This document shows positions 20,444 through 29,213 of a stretch of DNA of 64,000 nucleotides, one piece after another. A program made the position numbers and the translations under genes. Source of the stretch: an uncultured Oscillospiraceae bacterium (GTDB taxonomy: Bacteria > Bacillota > Clostridia > Oscillospirales > Acutalibacteraceae); contig UQLR01000011.1 of assembly GCA_900541975.1 (NCBI GenBank), positions 27,606 through 91,605 on the forward strand, read 5' to 3'. Each line of letters begins with the position of its first letter. Positions within the stretch are counted from its first letter, which is position 1. The notes beneath the pieces are model-generated. The model saw only the letters and a program-made list of their open reading frames with translations, made no database searches and was not told the DNA's origin.

Positions 20444-21418
20444 TTACCAGGAAAAGCCTTCTGCGGTTTCTTTTGTAAGCATTTTCAGCGGAACGTCAAT
20501 GGTTTCTTCGACGGTTTCGCCGTTTACCAGTTTAATTGCAGTCTGAATACCAATGCGGCCCATTTCTGCAGGCTGCTGCGCAACAGAGCCGGCAACAACG
20601 TCGCCGTTTACAATTGCGTTTACGGCGTCTTCCATGCCGTCCACGCCAACAGAGATTACGTCAAAATCTTTGGCTGCAGATTTAACTGCAGATTCAACTG
20701 CGATTGAACCGTAGTCGTTGACCGCTAAAACAGCGCTCAGGTCAGGATGTGCCGAAAGGATGTTATCTGCCGCGGTGACGAATGCGGTCATACTGTTTTC
20801 AACTGCGTTGATATGTTGTACGATGTTGATGTCTGGATAATTTTTCAGCGCGTTTTCAAAGCCCTGGGCTCTGTCCTGGAAGGAGCTGATGGGAGGACCG
20901 TCTAGGATAACGACGTCGCCCTTGCCGCCAAGCTGCTCTGCGATAAACTCGCCGCCCATTTCGCCGGCCGCCACATTATTAGAAGCAATAAAAGCAGCCA
21001 CTTCTCCGCCTTCTGCCATAACGTCCAGACAGATAACAGGAATGCCTGCTTCGTTTGCCGCTTCGACAGCAGGGACAATTGCCTTGGAATCAACCGCGTT
21101 AAGCAGAATGACGTCTACCTTTTGGGCGATCAGATTTTCAACGCTGCTGATCTGCTGTGCAGAGTTCAGCTGTGCGTCACTGATAACCGCCTTTACGCCG
21201 CTTTTGTCCGCTTCTTCCTGGACGCCTCTTTGCATGGCTTCAAAGAAGGGGCTGTTGAGCGTCATAAAGGTAACGCCTATAGTAATCTCCTTTTCGGCCT
21301 GATTTGAAGAATTGTCGGAAGAAGGATTAGAACTGGAACTGGGATTTCCTTCGGTAGAACATGCGCCAAGCAAAAGGACCAAAACCAGGGACATGACGAT
21401 AGCAAGTATTTTTTTCAT
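20444..21418 (-). CDS. Sugar-binding lipoprotein (RbsB type)
   Basis: A 324-residue extracellular binding protein with a lipoprotein signal peptide (MKKILAIVMSLV, lipobox LLGAC, lipidated Cys near residue 20). A Ser/Asn linker (SSSSNPSSDNSSN) precedes the periplasmic-binding-protein fold: IGVTFMTLNSPFFEAMQRG, QKVDVILLNAVDS and ILSAHPDLSAVLAVNDYGS. It belongs to the ribose/galactose-binding group. The first gene of the operon, it is preceded by a LacI-type operator at 21487. ATG 21418 follows GGAGGAAAA. Confidence 0.93.
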   Translation of the reverse strand: MKKILAIVMSLVLVLLLGACSTEGNPSSSSNPSSDNSSNQAEKEITIGVTFMTLNSPFFEAMQRGVQEEADKSGVKAVISDAQLNSAQQISSVENLIAQKVDVILLNAVDSKAIVPAVEAANEAGIPVICLDVMAEGGEVAAFIASNNVAAGEMGGEFIAEQLGGKGDVVILDGPPISSFQDRAQGFENALKNYPDINIVQHINAVENSMTAFVTAADNILSAHPDLSAVLAVNDYGSIAVESAVKSAAKDFDVISVGVDGMEDAVNAIVNGDVVAGSVAQQPAEMGRIGIQTAIKLVNGETVEETIDVPLKMLTKETAEGFSW

Positions 21419-21486
21419 AAAATTTTCCTCCATTCTTTTTCATACATTTTTGCTTTTTCAGACTGAAATTTGCAATTGGTATAAAA

Positions 21487-21500
21487 TGACATCGATTTCA
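21487..21500 (-). promoter_or_regulatory. LacI-type operator 1 (binding-protein promoter)
   Basis: TGACATCGATTTCA, a near-perfect palindrome around a central ATCGAT with the CG core typical of LacI-family sites. The same site in inverted orientation, identical over 19 bases, lies upstream of the regulator gene at 22555. It is in the 114-base gap between the regulator stop and the lipoprotein start. A related, weaker sequence follows at 21514-21530. Confidence 0.75.
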
Positions 21501-21532
21501 TTTTGCGGCAAAAAATGAAACGACTCCATTTT

Positions 21533-22543
21533 TTAAGTAATTTGTTTTTGTGAGGACTGTCTGACAATGAGCTCTACGGGAAGATTTATTTCTCTGGTTG
21601 GTTCTTCTGACTCCGCTATGCGATCAAGCAGAAGGGACATAGCGGCCGTGCCCATTTCATAGGTGGGCTGCCTGACGGCGGTGATCTGCGGCTGGCAAAA
21701 CTGCATCCATTCCAGATCGTCGAAAGCAGATATTCCTACTTCGTCAGGGATATTTACACCCAGCTCTGTTATCGCCCTCAAAACACCGAGTAAAATCATA
21801 TTGTTTGCTGCAAAGATTGCATCGCAGCTGCAATTTTTAATGAGATCGATTGCATTTTGATAAGCAGTGTGACCTAAAAAATCACCCAGCTTGATCAGAG
21901 AACGGTCCAGCGGCAGCTTTTTGTCAGAAAAAGCCTGTTCATAGCCAGAAAGACGTTCGTAACCAGTGGTCGATACGTTGGAGCCAGTGATAATGCCAAT
22001 ACGCTGGTACCCCGCTTCAATCAGCTGGGTTACGGCTTTGCGACTGCCGTCCCGGTTATGAACCAGAACGGTGTCAAATTTCCCCTTGTTGCTGCCTTCC
22101 GGTTTGCGGTCGACAAATACGACAGGTTTATTGCCGATCAGGGCGGCATAGTCGTTTTTGGTGCCGGTACTTGCAATGATCAGGCCGTCTACCCGCTTAC
22201 TTAGCAGAGCCTGTATGTATTGCTGTTCTTTTTCGGCCTTTTCGTCTGTGTTGCAAAGCATAATATGGTAATTGGCTTTATTCGCCAGATCCTCTATACC
22301 ACGCACAATGGAAGTAAAGAACGGGTTCAGCACATTTGATACAATGACGCCGACCGTCTTGGTTTCGTTGCTGCGCAGCCCGCGCGCGAGCTCGTTTGGG
22401 GTATAGCCCAATTCTTTGATAACCTGTCTGACTTTATTGGCCGTTGTTTCTTTTACAAGAGGACTGTTGTTGAGTACTCTGGAAACGGTGGATTGTGAAA
22501 CCTGTGCTTTTTGTGCGACGATGCTGATGTTTACGTTACCCAT
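21533..22543 (-). CDS. LacI-family transcriptional regulator
   Basis: A 336-residue repressor-type protein. The N-terminal helix-turn-helix reads ISIVAQKAQVSQSTVSRVL, and the hinge helix is in the LGYTPNELARGLRS stretch. The rest is the sugar-binding core with NVLNPFFTSIVRGIED, RVDGLIIAST and a C-terminal ISAFDDLEWMQF. The start is ATG 22543, MGNVNISI, with GGAGA 5 bases upstream. It is likely to control the transporter and lyxose genes and itself: an identical operator lies 12 bases upstream of its start codon, overlapping the leader. It is encoded on the same strand directly upstream of the operon, with its own consensus promoter. Confidence 0.92.
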   Translation of the reverse strand: MGNVNISIVAQKAQVSQSTVSRVLNNSPLVKETTANKVRQVIKELGYTPNELARGLRSNETKTVGVIVSNVLNPFFTSIVRGIEDLANKANYHIMLCNTDEKAEKEQQYIQALLSKRVDGLIIASTGTKNDYAALIGNKPVVFVDRKPEGSNKGKFDTVLVHNRDGSRKAVTQLIEAGYQRIGIITGSNVSTTGYERLSGYEQAFSDKKLPLDRSLIKLGDFLGHTAYQNAIDLIKNCSCDAIFAANNMILLGVLRAITELGVNIPDEVGISAFDDLEWMQFCQPQITAVRQPTYEMGTAAMSLLLDRIAESEEPTREINLPVELIVRQSSQKQIT

Positions 22544-22554
22544 ATAAATCTCCA

Positions 22555-22568
22555 TGAAATCGATGTCA
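22555..22568 (-). promoter_or_regulatory. LacI-type operator 2 (regulator leader)
   Basis: TGAAATCGATGTCA on the plus strand, the exact reverse complement of the site at 21487-21500, with further flanking identity. It lies between the -10 box and the start codon of the regulator, which implies autoregulation by blocking elongation or initiation. Confidence 0.75.
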
Positions 22569-22607
22569 TTTTTTAATGCCAAAATCCACTTTTTTTTTGA
22601 CACCCTC

Positions 22608-22636
22608 AGTATAAGTGTTGTTGTAATTTGTGTCAA
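22608..22636 (-). promoter_or_regulatory. Sigma-A promoter of the LacI regulator
   Basis: On the minus strand, TTGACA (22631-22636), a 17-base spacer and TATACT (22608-22613). This is near-perfect consensus. Confidence 0.85.
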
Positions 22637-23056
22637 CAGTTTTTCACATGATTTTTTTTATTTGTAGAATATTACAAAAACAAAAGAAAATCTTTGGACA
22701 AAAGGCAATGTAAAAATGGAATATATTTACAAAACCTACAAAACTGCACGCGCGTTACGTATAAAAAACCAGGCAAATTAAGACGGTTGTATTGCACGCC
22801 GTACAGTTGAAAATGCGTCTTTTCTAATAATATGGGGAATTCATTTTTAAATCAATTAGAAACGACATGGAAAAAGAATTGCTGCTGTAAAATATGTAAG
22901 GACGTTACAATGGATATAAGTAAAACATACAGCGTGAAACACAGATGCCTGCTTTTACTCTGCAGGCTGCCCGCCGTACTGGCAAATGTGCAAAAGCAGC
23001 CGGATAAAAATTTGCCCGTTATTTTGTAAAATTCCCATGGCAACTGCATAAAAACG
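22637..23056. other. Non-coding gap between regulator and str operon
   Basis: This AT-rich stretch separates divergent units (regulator on minus, rpsL on plus). I see no convincing gene. A possible weak hairpin is formed by AAGACG at 22780-22785 and CGTCTT at 22816-22821, followed by TTTC. Nothing else stands out. Confidence 0.5.
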
Positions 23057-23086
23057 TTGACAAAACGCCGTTGCTTGTGGTATCAT
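23057..23086 (+). promoter_or_regulatory. Sigma-A promoter of the str operon
   Basis: TTGACA at 23057-23062, an 18-base spacer and TATCAT at 23081-23086, leaving a leader of about 175 bases before rpsL. Confidence 0.7.
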
Positions 23087-23267
23087 TCTAAATTGCCGAG
23101 TAATGGTGTTTTGTATGTTTTACGGTGGTTTTTCTGCTGCAAAAACATACTGAAAACCGCATTTTTTCTGTATATTACCAATAATTGCATAAAGTGCTGT
23201 TGGCCGGGACATATTATAATATTTCCCGTTCACATAAAAATTTTTTAGGAAGGAGGAATTTGTGTCT

Positions 23268-23687
23268 ATGCCTACCTTTAACCAGTTGGTACGCAAGGGC
23301 CGCGAGGTATCTGAAAAGAAAGCAAAGGCGCCTGCTCTTTTAAAGGGTTGGAACTCCAAAAAACGCAGAGCAATTGACCAGAGCTCCCCACAAAAAAGAG
23401 GCGTCTGCACGGCTGTAAAAACAGCTACGCCTAAAAAGCCGAACTCAGCGCTTAGAAAAATTGCAAGGGTAAGGCTTTCAAACGGTATCGAAGTCAGTTC
23501 CTATATCCCGGGCGTGGGCCACAATCTGCAGGAGCACTCTGTTGTTCTGATCAGAGGCGGAAGGGTCAAGGATCTTCCTGGTGTGCGTTACCACATTATC
23601 AGGGGAACGCTTGACGCACAGGGTGTTGCAAAGCGTATGCAGGCCCGTTCCAAGTACGGCGCAAAGCGTCCGAAAGCAGGTAAGTAA
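23268..23687 (+). CDS. rpsL: 30S ribosomal protein S12
   Basis: Decoding-centre protein of the small subunit, 139 residues. The universal start [12 protein letters not shown] and the streptomycin-site text [11 protein letters not shown] (with [25 protein letters not shown] later) are intact; Lys at the classical streptomycin position is wild-type. An AGGAAGGAGG box lies at 23247-23256. An in-frame GTG at 23262 is better spaced from it, but S12 normally begins at the MPT methionine, so I give ATG 23268. First gene of rpsL-rpsG-fusA-tuf. Confidence 0.96.
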   Translation: MPTFNQLVRKGREVSEKKAKAPALLKGWNSKKRRAIDQSSPQKRGVCTAVKTATPKKPNSALRKIARVRLSNGIEVSSYIPGVGHNLQEHSVVLIRGGRVKDLPGVRYHIIRGTLDAQGVAKRMQARSKYGAKRPKAGK

Positions 23688-23699
23688 GAAGGAATTGAC

Positions 23700-23785
23700 A
23701 AGGCTTTCAATGGGATAAGGTTATTTTTTGTAAATACCAGTACAATACAGATGTGCTTTTATATATGTTAAGATACGAAAGCCTT
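23700..23785 (+). other. Long-range stem in the rpsL-rpsG spacer
   Basis: The 171-base spacer between rpsL and rpsG holds a perfect 9-bp stem, AAGGCTTTC at 23700-23708 with GAAAGCCTT at 23777-23785, enclosing 68 bases and followed by TTT. In E. coli this intercistronic region is where S7 represses translation; whether the same occurs here is inference. Confidence 0.5.
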
Positions 23786-23858
23786 TTGTATTGGCCAACG
23801 GGAGTTTGTCGCTTTCGAGTACCGATGATATCTCTTAATTGTGAAGGAGGGAAGTAAA

Positions 23859-24329
23859 GTGCCAAGAAGAGGCTCAATAGCAAAGCGTGATGTTTTACCG
23901 GACCCGCTTTATCATTCAAAGCTTGTTACACGTCTGATCAACAATATTATGTATGACGGAAAGAAAGGCGTTGCGCAGAAAATTGTTTATGGCGCGTTCG
24001 ATATCATCCGTGAAAAAACAGGAAAAGACCCGTTAGAGGTTTTTGAACAGTGCATGGAAAATTTAATGCCTGTGCTTGAAGTAAAAGCTCGCCGCGTAGG
24101 TGGCGCAACATACCAGGTTCCTATGGAGGTAAGAGCGGAAAGAAGGCAGACCTTGGGACTGCGTTGGCTTTCCACTTATGCAAGACAGCGCAGTGAAAAA
24201 ACAATGAAGGAAAGACTTGCCGGTGAAATCCTTGATGCTTTGAACGGCGCAGGCGGCGCTGCCAAGAAGCGTGATGATACGCATAAGATGGCAGAGGCCA
24301 ATAAGGCTTTTGCACATTTCAGATGGTAA
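23859..24329 (+). CDS. rpsG: 30S ribosomal protein S7
   Basis: Primary binder of the 16S rRNA 3' major domain, 156 residues, the normal length. It starts [15 protein letters not shown] and contains [15 protein letters not shown] and [11 protein letters not shown]. The start codon is GTG 23859 with AAGGAGG 8 bases upstream; a second in-frame GTG at 23841 overlaps the ribosome site and is unlikely. fusA follows after 18 bases. Confidence 0.96.
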   Translation: MPRRGSIAKRDVLPDPLYHSKLVTRLINNIMYDGKKGVAQKIVYGAFDIIREKTGKDPLEVFEQCMENLMPVLEVKARRVGGATYQVPMEVRAERRQTLGLRWLSTYARQRSEKTMKERLAGEILDALNGAGGAAKKRDDTHKMAEANKAFAHFRW

Positions 24330-24347
24330 TTGTTTAAGGAGGATTTT

Positions 24348-26429
24348 ATGTCAAGGCAGGTTTCTCTTGAAAAGACAAGAAATATCGGCATTATGGCGCA
24401 TATTGACGCCGGTAAGACTACCACAACAGAGCGTATCCTGTTCTATACGGGTATCAACCATAAAATTGGTGAAACGCATGATGGCGGCGCCACTATGGAC
24501 TGGATGGTACAGGAGCAGGAAAGGGGTATTACCATTACCTCTGCTGCCACGACCTGTTTTTGGAAAGAACACAGAATCAATATTATAGACACCCCGGGGC
24601 ATGTGGACTTTACTGTAGAAGTAGAGCGTTCCCTGCGTGTGTTGGATGGTTCTGTTACAGTTCTGTGCGCAAAGGGCGGCGTTGAGCCCCAGTCTGAAAC
24701 CGTATGGCGCCAGGCGGACAATTACGGCGTTCCCAGAATGGTATATGTTAATAAAATGGATATTATGGGCGCTGACTTTTACAGGGTTGTCCAGATGATG
24801 AAAGACAGGCTTAAATGCAACGCGGTACCGATCCAGCTGCCGATTGGGTCGGAAGAAACGTTTAAGGGGATTATTGACCTTGTTGAAATGAAGGCGGAGG
24901 TCTATTATGACGACCTTGGCAAAGATATGCGGGAAGAAGAAATCCCTGAAGACATGAAGGAGCTTGCCCAGAAGTACCATGATGAGCTGATCGAGCATGT
25001 TGCCGAACAAAACGAGGAGCTTATGGAAAAGTACTTCAGCGGCGAGGAACTTACAGTAGAAGAGATTAAAGCGCAGATTCGCAAGAGCACGATTGAAAAC
25101 ACAATGGTGCCGGTTACCTGCGGCACGTCTTACCGTAACAAAGGCGTACAAAAGCTGCTCGACGCTATTGTAGATTACATGCCGGCTCCAACGGATGTTC
25201 CGGCAATTAAGGGTATAAACCCCGAAACAGAAGAAGAAACCGTTCGCCACTCTTCTGATGAAGAACCCTTTGCTGCGCTTGCGTTTAAGATTGCCGCGGA
25301 CCCGTTTGTAGGCAAGCTGTGCTTTTTCCGTGTGTATTCGGGAACAGTCAAGGCCGGTTCCACCGTTTATAACTCAACGAAGGACAATAACGAACGCATG
25401 GGCCGTATTTTGCAGATGCATGCAAACGACAGAAAAGACATCGACATTTGTTATGCAGGAGATATTGCAGCAGCCGTTGGCCTGAAGAATACAACAACGG
25501 GCGATACGCTTTGTGATGAAAAGCATCCGGTTATTTTGGAATCTATGGAGTTCCCGGAACCGGTTATCCGCGTGGCCATAGAACCAAAGACGAAGGCAGG
25601 CCAGGAAAAGATGGGGATTGCCCTTGCAAAGCTTGCAGAAGAAGACCCTACTTTCAAGGCTTATACCGACGAAGAAACGGGACAGACCATTATTGCAGGT
25701 ATGGGCGAGCTCCATTTGGAGATTATTGTCGACCGGCTTTTGCGCGAATTTAAAGTGGAAGCCAATATCGGTAAACCGCAGGTTGCTTATAAAGAAACGA
25801 TCCGTTCCACTGCAGATGTAGATAGAAAGTATGCAAGACAGTCCGGCGGTAAGGGCCAGTATGGCCATGTTAAGATCAAGATTGAGCCCAATCCGACAAA
25901 AGGTTATGAATTTGTCAACGCAATTGTCGGCGGTGCGATTCCAAAGGAATATATTCCTGCGGTTGACCAGGGTATTCAGGGAGCCATGCTTTCCGGTGTG
26001 CTGGCGGGCTACAATGTTGTGGACGTAAAGGTAACGCTGTACGATGGTTCCTACCATGAGGTAGACTCTTCTGAAATGGCGTTTAAAATTGCCGGTTCCA
26101 TGGCCTTTAAAGAAGCCATGCAGAAGGCAAGCCCTGTATTGCTGGAGCCGATTATGAAGGTTACGGTTATTGTTCCGGAAGAATATATGGGCGACGTAAT
26201 TGGCGATTTGAACTCCAGGCGCGGTATGATCCAGGGTATGGAGGCGGAAAACGGCGCGCAGAGAATTAACGCGCATGTACCGCTTTCCGAAATGTTTGGC
26301 TATGCAACGGATATGCGCTCCAAGACGCAGGGCCGCGGTCAGTATGTGATGGAGCCCAGCCATTATGCGGAAGTTCCAAAGTCTGTTTCAGAGGCAATTA
26401 TTTCTTCGCGGACAAAGAAAGAAGACTGA
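24348..26429 (+). CDS. fusA: Elongation factor G
   Basis: Translocation GTPase, 693 residues. All G motifs are canonical: [34 protein letters not shown] and NKMD. The domain IV loop and the C-terminal [16 protein letters not shown] are intact. This contrasts with the divergent paralogue at 1.3 kb. ATG 24348 follows AAGGAGG by 6 bases. Confidence 0.97.
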   Translation: MSRQVSLEKTRNIGIMAHIDAGKTTTTERILFYTGINHKIGETHDGGATMDWMVQEQERGITITSAATTCFWKEHRINIIDTPGHVDFTVEVERSLRVLDGSVTVLCAKGGVEPQSETVWRQADNYGVPRMVYVNKMDIMGADFYRVVQMMKDRLKCNAVPIQLPIGSEETFKGIIDLVEMKAEVYYDDLGKDMREEEIPEDMKELAQKYHDELIEHVAEQNEELMEKYFSGEELTVEEIKAQIRKSTIENTMVPVTCGTSYRNKGVQKLLDAIVDYMPAPTDVPAIKGINPETEEETVRHSSDEEPFAALAFKIAADPFVGKLCFFRVYSGTVKAGSTVYNSTKDNNERMGRILQMHANDRKDIDICYAGDIAAAVGLKNTTTGDTLCDEKHPVILESMEFPEPVIRVAIEPKTKAGQEKMGIALAKLAEEDPTFKAYTDEETGQTIIAGMGELHLEIIVDRLLREFKVEANIGKPQVAYKETIRSTADVDRKYARQSGGKGQYGHVKIKIEPNPTKGYEFVNAIVGGAIPKEYIPAVDQGIQGAMLSGVLAGYNVVDVKVTLYDGSYHEVDSSEMAFKIAGSMAFKEAMQKASPVLLEPIMKVTVIVPEEYMGDVIGDLNSRRGMIQGMEAENGAQRINAHVPLSEMFGYATDMRSKTQGRGQYVMEPSHYAEVPKSVSEAIISSRTKKED

Positions 26430-26459
26430 TTGTAAAAGCGTTCTTTTTTCATTTACCTA

Positions 26460-26488
26460 TTGCAATTTGATAATAAAATTGCTAAAAT
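26460..26488 (+). promoter_or_regulatory. Possible promoter for tuf
   Basis: TTGCAA at 26460-26465, a 17-base spacer and TAAAAT at 26483-26488 in the 114-base fusA-tuf gap. A TTGACA at 26494-26499 lies just downstream without a good -10. tuf may have its own start as well as read-through. Confidence 0.4.
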
Positions 26489-26543
26489 ATAGCTTGACAA
26501 CTGGAAAAATTTAAATCTTTTTATTACAAGGGAGGAAATTCCA

Positions 26544-27746
26544 ATGGCAAAAGAAAAATTTGAAAGAAATAAACCGCATATTAACATTGGTACGATCGGC
26601 CACGTTGACCATGGTAAGACGACATTGACGGCTGCCATTACAAAGGTTTTAAACCTGGAAGGCGACGCAGACTTTGTCGACTATGCCAATATCGACAAGG
26701 CTCCGGAGGAAAGGGAGCGCGGTATTACAATTAACACAGCGCACGTTGAGTATGAAACAGCAAAGCGTCACTATGCGCACGTTGACTGCCCCGGCCATGC
26801 CGACTATGTTAAGAACATGATTACAGGTGCTGCCCAGATGGACGGTGCGATTCTGGTTGTATCTGCTGCAGACGGCCCGATGCCCCAGACAAGAGAGCAC
26901 ATTCTGCTTTCCCGTCAGGTTGGTGTTCCTTATATTGTTGTTTTCATGAACAAAACGGACCAGGTTGACGACGAGGAGCTGCTCGACCTGGTAGAAATGG
27001 AAATTCGCGAACTGCTTGACGAGTATGAATTCCCGGGAGATGAAACACCGATCATTCGTGGTTCTGCTTTTCTGGCTCTTGACAGTGCTTCCAAGGATCC
27101 GAATGCGCCTGAGTACAAGTGCATTCATGAACTGATGGATGCAGTTGACGAATTTATCCCCACGCCGGACCGTAAGGCTGACCTTCCGTTCCTTATGCCT
27201 GTTGAAGACGTATTTACGATTACAGGCCGTGGTACAGTTGCTACCGGTAGAGTGGAGAGAGGCCAGTTGAAGACTTCTGAAGAGGTCGAAATTATTGGTC
27301 TTACGGAAGAAAGAAGAAAAGTTGTTGTTACAGGTATTGAAATGTTCAGAAAAATTCTGGACTATGCAGAGGCTGGCGATAACGTTGGTGTTCTTCTTCG
27401 CGGCGTACAGAGATCAGAAATTGAAAGAGGACAGGTTCTTGCAAAACCTGGTACGATTAATCCGCACACAAAGTTCCGTGGACAGGTTTACGTTCTGACA
27501 AAGGAAGAAGGCGGCCGTCATACGCCGTTCTTTAACAACTACCGTCCCCAGTTCTATTTCAGAACAACAGACGTTACAGGCGTAATTTCTCTGCCGGAAG
27601 GCACGGAGATGTGCATGCCTGGCGATAACGTAGATATGGACGTTGAACTGATTACGCCGATCGCGATTGAAGAAGGTCTGCGCTTTGCTATCCGCGAAGG
27701 TGGACGTACAGTAGGTTCCGGCGTTGTTACAGCCATTAATGGTTAA
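26544..27746 (+). CDS. tuf: Elongation factor Tu
   Basis: Delivers aminoacyl-tRNA to the ribosome, 400 residues. Motifs are [29 protein letters not shown] and NKTD (in [12 protein letters not shown]; the usual residue is Cys rather than Thr). The C-terminal domain has [22 protein letters not shown] 26544 has a GGGAGGA box. It is the last gene of the str operon and has a strong terminator. Confidence 0.97.
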   Translation: MAKEKFERNKPHINIGTIGHVDHGKTTLTAAITKVLNLEGDADFVDYANIDKAPEERERGITINTAHVEYETAKRHYAHVDCPGHADYVKNMITGAAQMDGAILVVSAADGPMPQTREHILLSRQVGVPYIVVFMNKTDQVDDEELLDLVEMEIRELLDEYEFPGDETPIIRGSAFLALDSASKDPNAPEYKCIHELMDAVDEFIPTPDRKADLPFLMPVEDVFTITGRGTVATGRVERGQLKTSEEVEIIGLTEERRKVVVTGIEMFRKILDYAEAGDNVGVLLRGVQRSEIERGQVLAKPGTINPHTKFRGQVYVLTKEEGGRHTPFFNNYRPQFYFRTTDVTGVISLPEGTEMCMPGDNVDMDVELITPIAIEEGLRFAIREGGRTVGSGVVTAING

Positions 27747-27801
27747 TTGGTAATTAAGTGTGTAGTGCGCTATTATCGAATTGTATTGGATAAAATTCAA
27801 G

Positions 27802-27837
27802 CGAGCGGCAGAGGAAAAATCTGCCGCTCGTTTTTTT
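27802..27837 (+). terminator. Terminator after tuf
   Basis: An 11-bp stem (27802-27812 with 27820-27830), 7-base loop and seven T residues. Confidence 0.92.
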
Positions 27838-27866
27838 GATTTGCTTAAGCGAACAAGAACGCTAGG

Positions 27867-27931
27867 AAAAGTCGTCGCAAACGATACATAGTCTGCGACG
27901 GCGTGGGAAGTGTTGACAAAAAGGATACCCG
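27867..27931. repeat. 65-bp hairpin repeat, copy 1
   Basis: It matches 28928-28992 at 57 of 65 positions, same orientation. The core is a 7-bp stem CGTCGCA...TGCGACG; in copy 2 the innermost pair is G-C, a compensatory change. The tail GTTGACAAAAA with GAT-CCCG is shared. In minus orientation a short hairpin and T-run precede the core. It lies just after the tuf terminator. A third partial match to the tail occurs at about 28759-28775. Confidence 0.8.
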
Positions 27932-28007
27932 CCTGCAAAAGCGGAAAATGAGAATTGTAGGTTTAGAACAGAACCGCTTTTTTTGGCAGTACGTTTTTCA
28001 AGCTTTT

Positions 28008-28133
28008 ATTTTTGATGTCTCATTTCTAAAAAAAGAGATAAATCTTGACCAATGGCTTAAATGTTGGGTTTACAGCATAGAAAAAGAGGCCGGAATTTGG
28101 ATGTCTTATATTTGAGTTCCAAAATTTGGCCTC
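28008..28133 (+). repeat. 126-bp intergenic repeat, copy B
   Basis: Gapless partner of 9913-10038 in the opposite orientation, about 78% identical. The terminal hairpin pairs 28086-28101 with 28118-28133 (one mismatch, two G-U pairs). With the 65-bp repeat copy 1 it fills most of the 478-base gap between tuf and the Nudix gene; the last 90 bases (28134-28224) are AT-rich with nothing recognisable. Confidence 0.75.
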
Positions 28134-28224
28134 TTTGCACATGTAATGGTGCTACAAAAAAAGAGCGATTCACCTAAATTTGAGATAGGACTTAAACTTT
28201 CGCAGAAAAAAGTTATTAGAAAAT

Positions 28225-28686
28225 TTATTTTGTAATCAGATGTTTGGGTATTGTGGGTAACATAGCCAATTCGTCCTTAAAAAATGCAGGATATGCTTTT
28301 AGATTTGATAAATCTTTAAGGGGAATCCATTTGAGGTATTCTTGAAAACCGCAGGAGTTGCTGGCCATTTTTATTGCCTCTGGATTAATAGGTTTCATTA
28401 AAAAATAAAAGGCAATTTCGTGGTTAACAAAACCATTTTCGTTAAAGAAATTTTCGTGAATGAATAGAAGCCTATCGACTTCGCAATGAACCCCTGCTTC
28501 TTCATAAACCTCACGAACAGCAGCATCCTCGGCTTGTTCTCCCAAATGTACCGCACCGCCTATAGAATAGTAGTAATCCACATTATCAGCTGTAACCATT
28601 AAAATACGGTTATTGCAAATTATTACAGCTGCCGCTCTGTATCTGAATTTGTATTTCCCGTCTTGAAACGCACAGTTGTGTTCCAT
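28225..28686 (-). CDS. Nudix hydrolase
   Basis: A 153-residue single-domain Nudix protein. The box is intact, from GAVHLGE to REVYEEAGV, at about residues 44-66, preceded by AAAVIICNNRILMV. Such proteins hydrolyse nucleoside diphosphate derivatives; the substrate is not predictable. The gene is more AT-rich than its ribosomal and tRNA neighbours. It stands alone between two copies of the 65-bp hairpin repeat, which suggests acquisition as a cassette. ATG 28686 has a GAGAAAATATT leader with only a weak GGAG-like site. Confidence 0.87.
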   Translation of the reverse strand: MEHNCAFQDGKYKFRYRAAAVIICNNRILMVTADNVDYYYSIGGAVHLGEQAEDAAVREVYEEAGVHCEVDRLLFIHENFFNENGFVNHEIAFYFLMKPINPEAIKMASNSCGFQEYLKWIPLKDLSNLKAYPAFFKDELAMLPTIPKHLITK

Positions 28687-28927
28687 AATATTTTCTCCAA
28701 TCCATAAAATAATCTGTCAACAGCGAAAAAGTCGACTTCTTTCGATATTCTTCTGAGAGGGGTTGACAAAAAGATACCGTAAGTTACCGCGTAGAAAAAA
28801 CCGAAAAAGGTTGGTAGCGCCGCGCAGGCGCCAGGAGTGCGCTTGCGAGCGAACAGCCAAAGCTACGCGTGACCTTTTTCGGAAAGGAGGAGCGACGGTG
28901 CGTGTGAGCCGATGGATTTTCAAAAAG
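28687..28927. other. Gap between Nudix gene and hairpin repeat copy 2
   Basis: No convincing gene. A GTTGACAAAAAGATACC segment at about 28759-28775 repeats the tail of the 65-bp element. The remainder is GC-rich with basic, low-complexity readings on the plus strand that look spurious. Confidence 0.4.
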
Positions 28928-28992
28928 AAAAGCCGTCGCGAACGATACAAAGTCCGCGACGGGGTGGGAAGCGTTGACAAAAAAGATGCCCG
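28928..28992. repeat. 65-bp hairpin repeat, copy 2
   Basis: See copy 1 at 27867. The stem is CGTCGCG...CGCGACG, extended by one outer C-G pair. In minus orientation it is preceded by a separate hairpin (GCCCG with CGGGC, about 28986-29004) and TTTTTT, so it lies just behind a terminator-like structure downstream of tRNA-Pro. Confidence 0.8.
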
Positions 28993-29020
28993 TTGGACGC
29001 GGGCATTGCATTTTGGGTAA

Positions 29021-29052
29021 AACAAAGCCTGGAGCGCGAATTGGCTCCAGGC
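29021..29052 (-). terminator. Terminator of tRNA-Pro
   Basis: A perfect 9-bp stem (29027-29035 with 29044-29052) with an 8-base loop, followed on the minus strand by TTTGTTTT. It lies 10 bases after the tRNA 3' end. Confidence 0.9.
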
Positions 29053-29061
29053 CCTGCCTGG

Positions 29062-29138
29062 TGGTCCGAGTGACTGGAGTCGAACCAGCGGCCTCTTGAA
29101 CCCCATTCAAGCGCGCTACCAAACTGCGCCACACCCGG
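29062..29138 (-). tRNA. tRNA-Pro (anticodon GGG)
   Basis: A 77-base cloverleaf including encoded CCA. The acceptor stem is CCGGGTG with CACTCGG (one G-U), the D stem GCGC/GCGC, the anticodon stem CTTGA/TCAAG around loop ATGGGGT, and the T arm GCTGG-TTCGACT-CCAGT. The loop gives anticodon GGG reading CCC. It has its own consensus promoter, a leader hairpin and a terminator. Confidence 0.95.
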
Positions 29139-29145
29139 ATATAAA

Positions 29146-29170
29146 CGGTGGCGGGGTTACCCCGTCACCG
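29146..29170 (-). promoter_or_regulatory. Hairpin in the tRNA-Pro leader / lysC end
   Basis: An 11-bp stem with one G-U (29146-29156 with 29160-29170) and a 3-base loop, followed on the minus strand by TTTATAT. It lies between the tRNA promoter and the tRNA. It could end lysC transcription, form the pre-tRNA leader, or both. Confidence 0.7.
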
Positions 29171-29176
29171 CTCTTC

Positions 29177-29205
29177 ATTATAACATGTATAAAGGATAAT
29201 GTCAA
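29177..29205 (-). promoter_or_regulatory. Consensus promoter of tRNA-Pro
   Basis: On the minus strand, exact TTGACA (29200-29205), 17-base spacer and exact TATAAT (29177-29182). Confidence 0.9.
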
Positions 29206-29213
29206 ATAAAGAT

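Noticed and set aside
27903..28115. A 70-residue reading frame spanning the tail of the 65-bp repeat and the 126-bp repeat
   Set aside because: It has no ribosome site, spans two unrelated repeats and its counterpart in the other copy is broken by stops.
28763..29020. An Arg/Lys-rich 85-residue reading on the plus strand
   Set aside because: It runs through a repeat, opposite the tRNA terminator and without a ribosome site; composition is that of spurious GC-rich frames.
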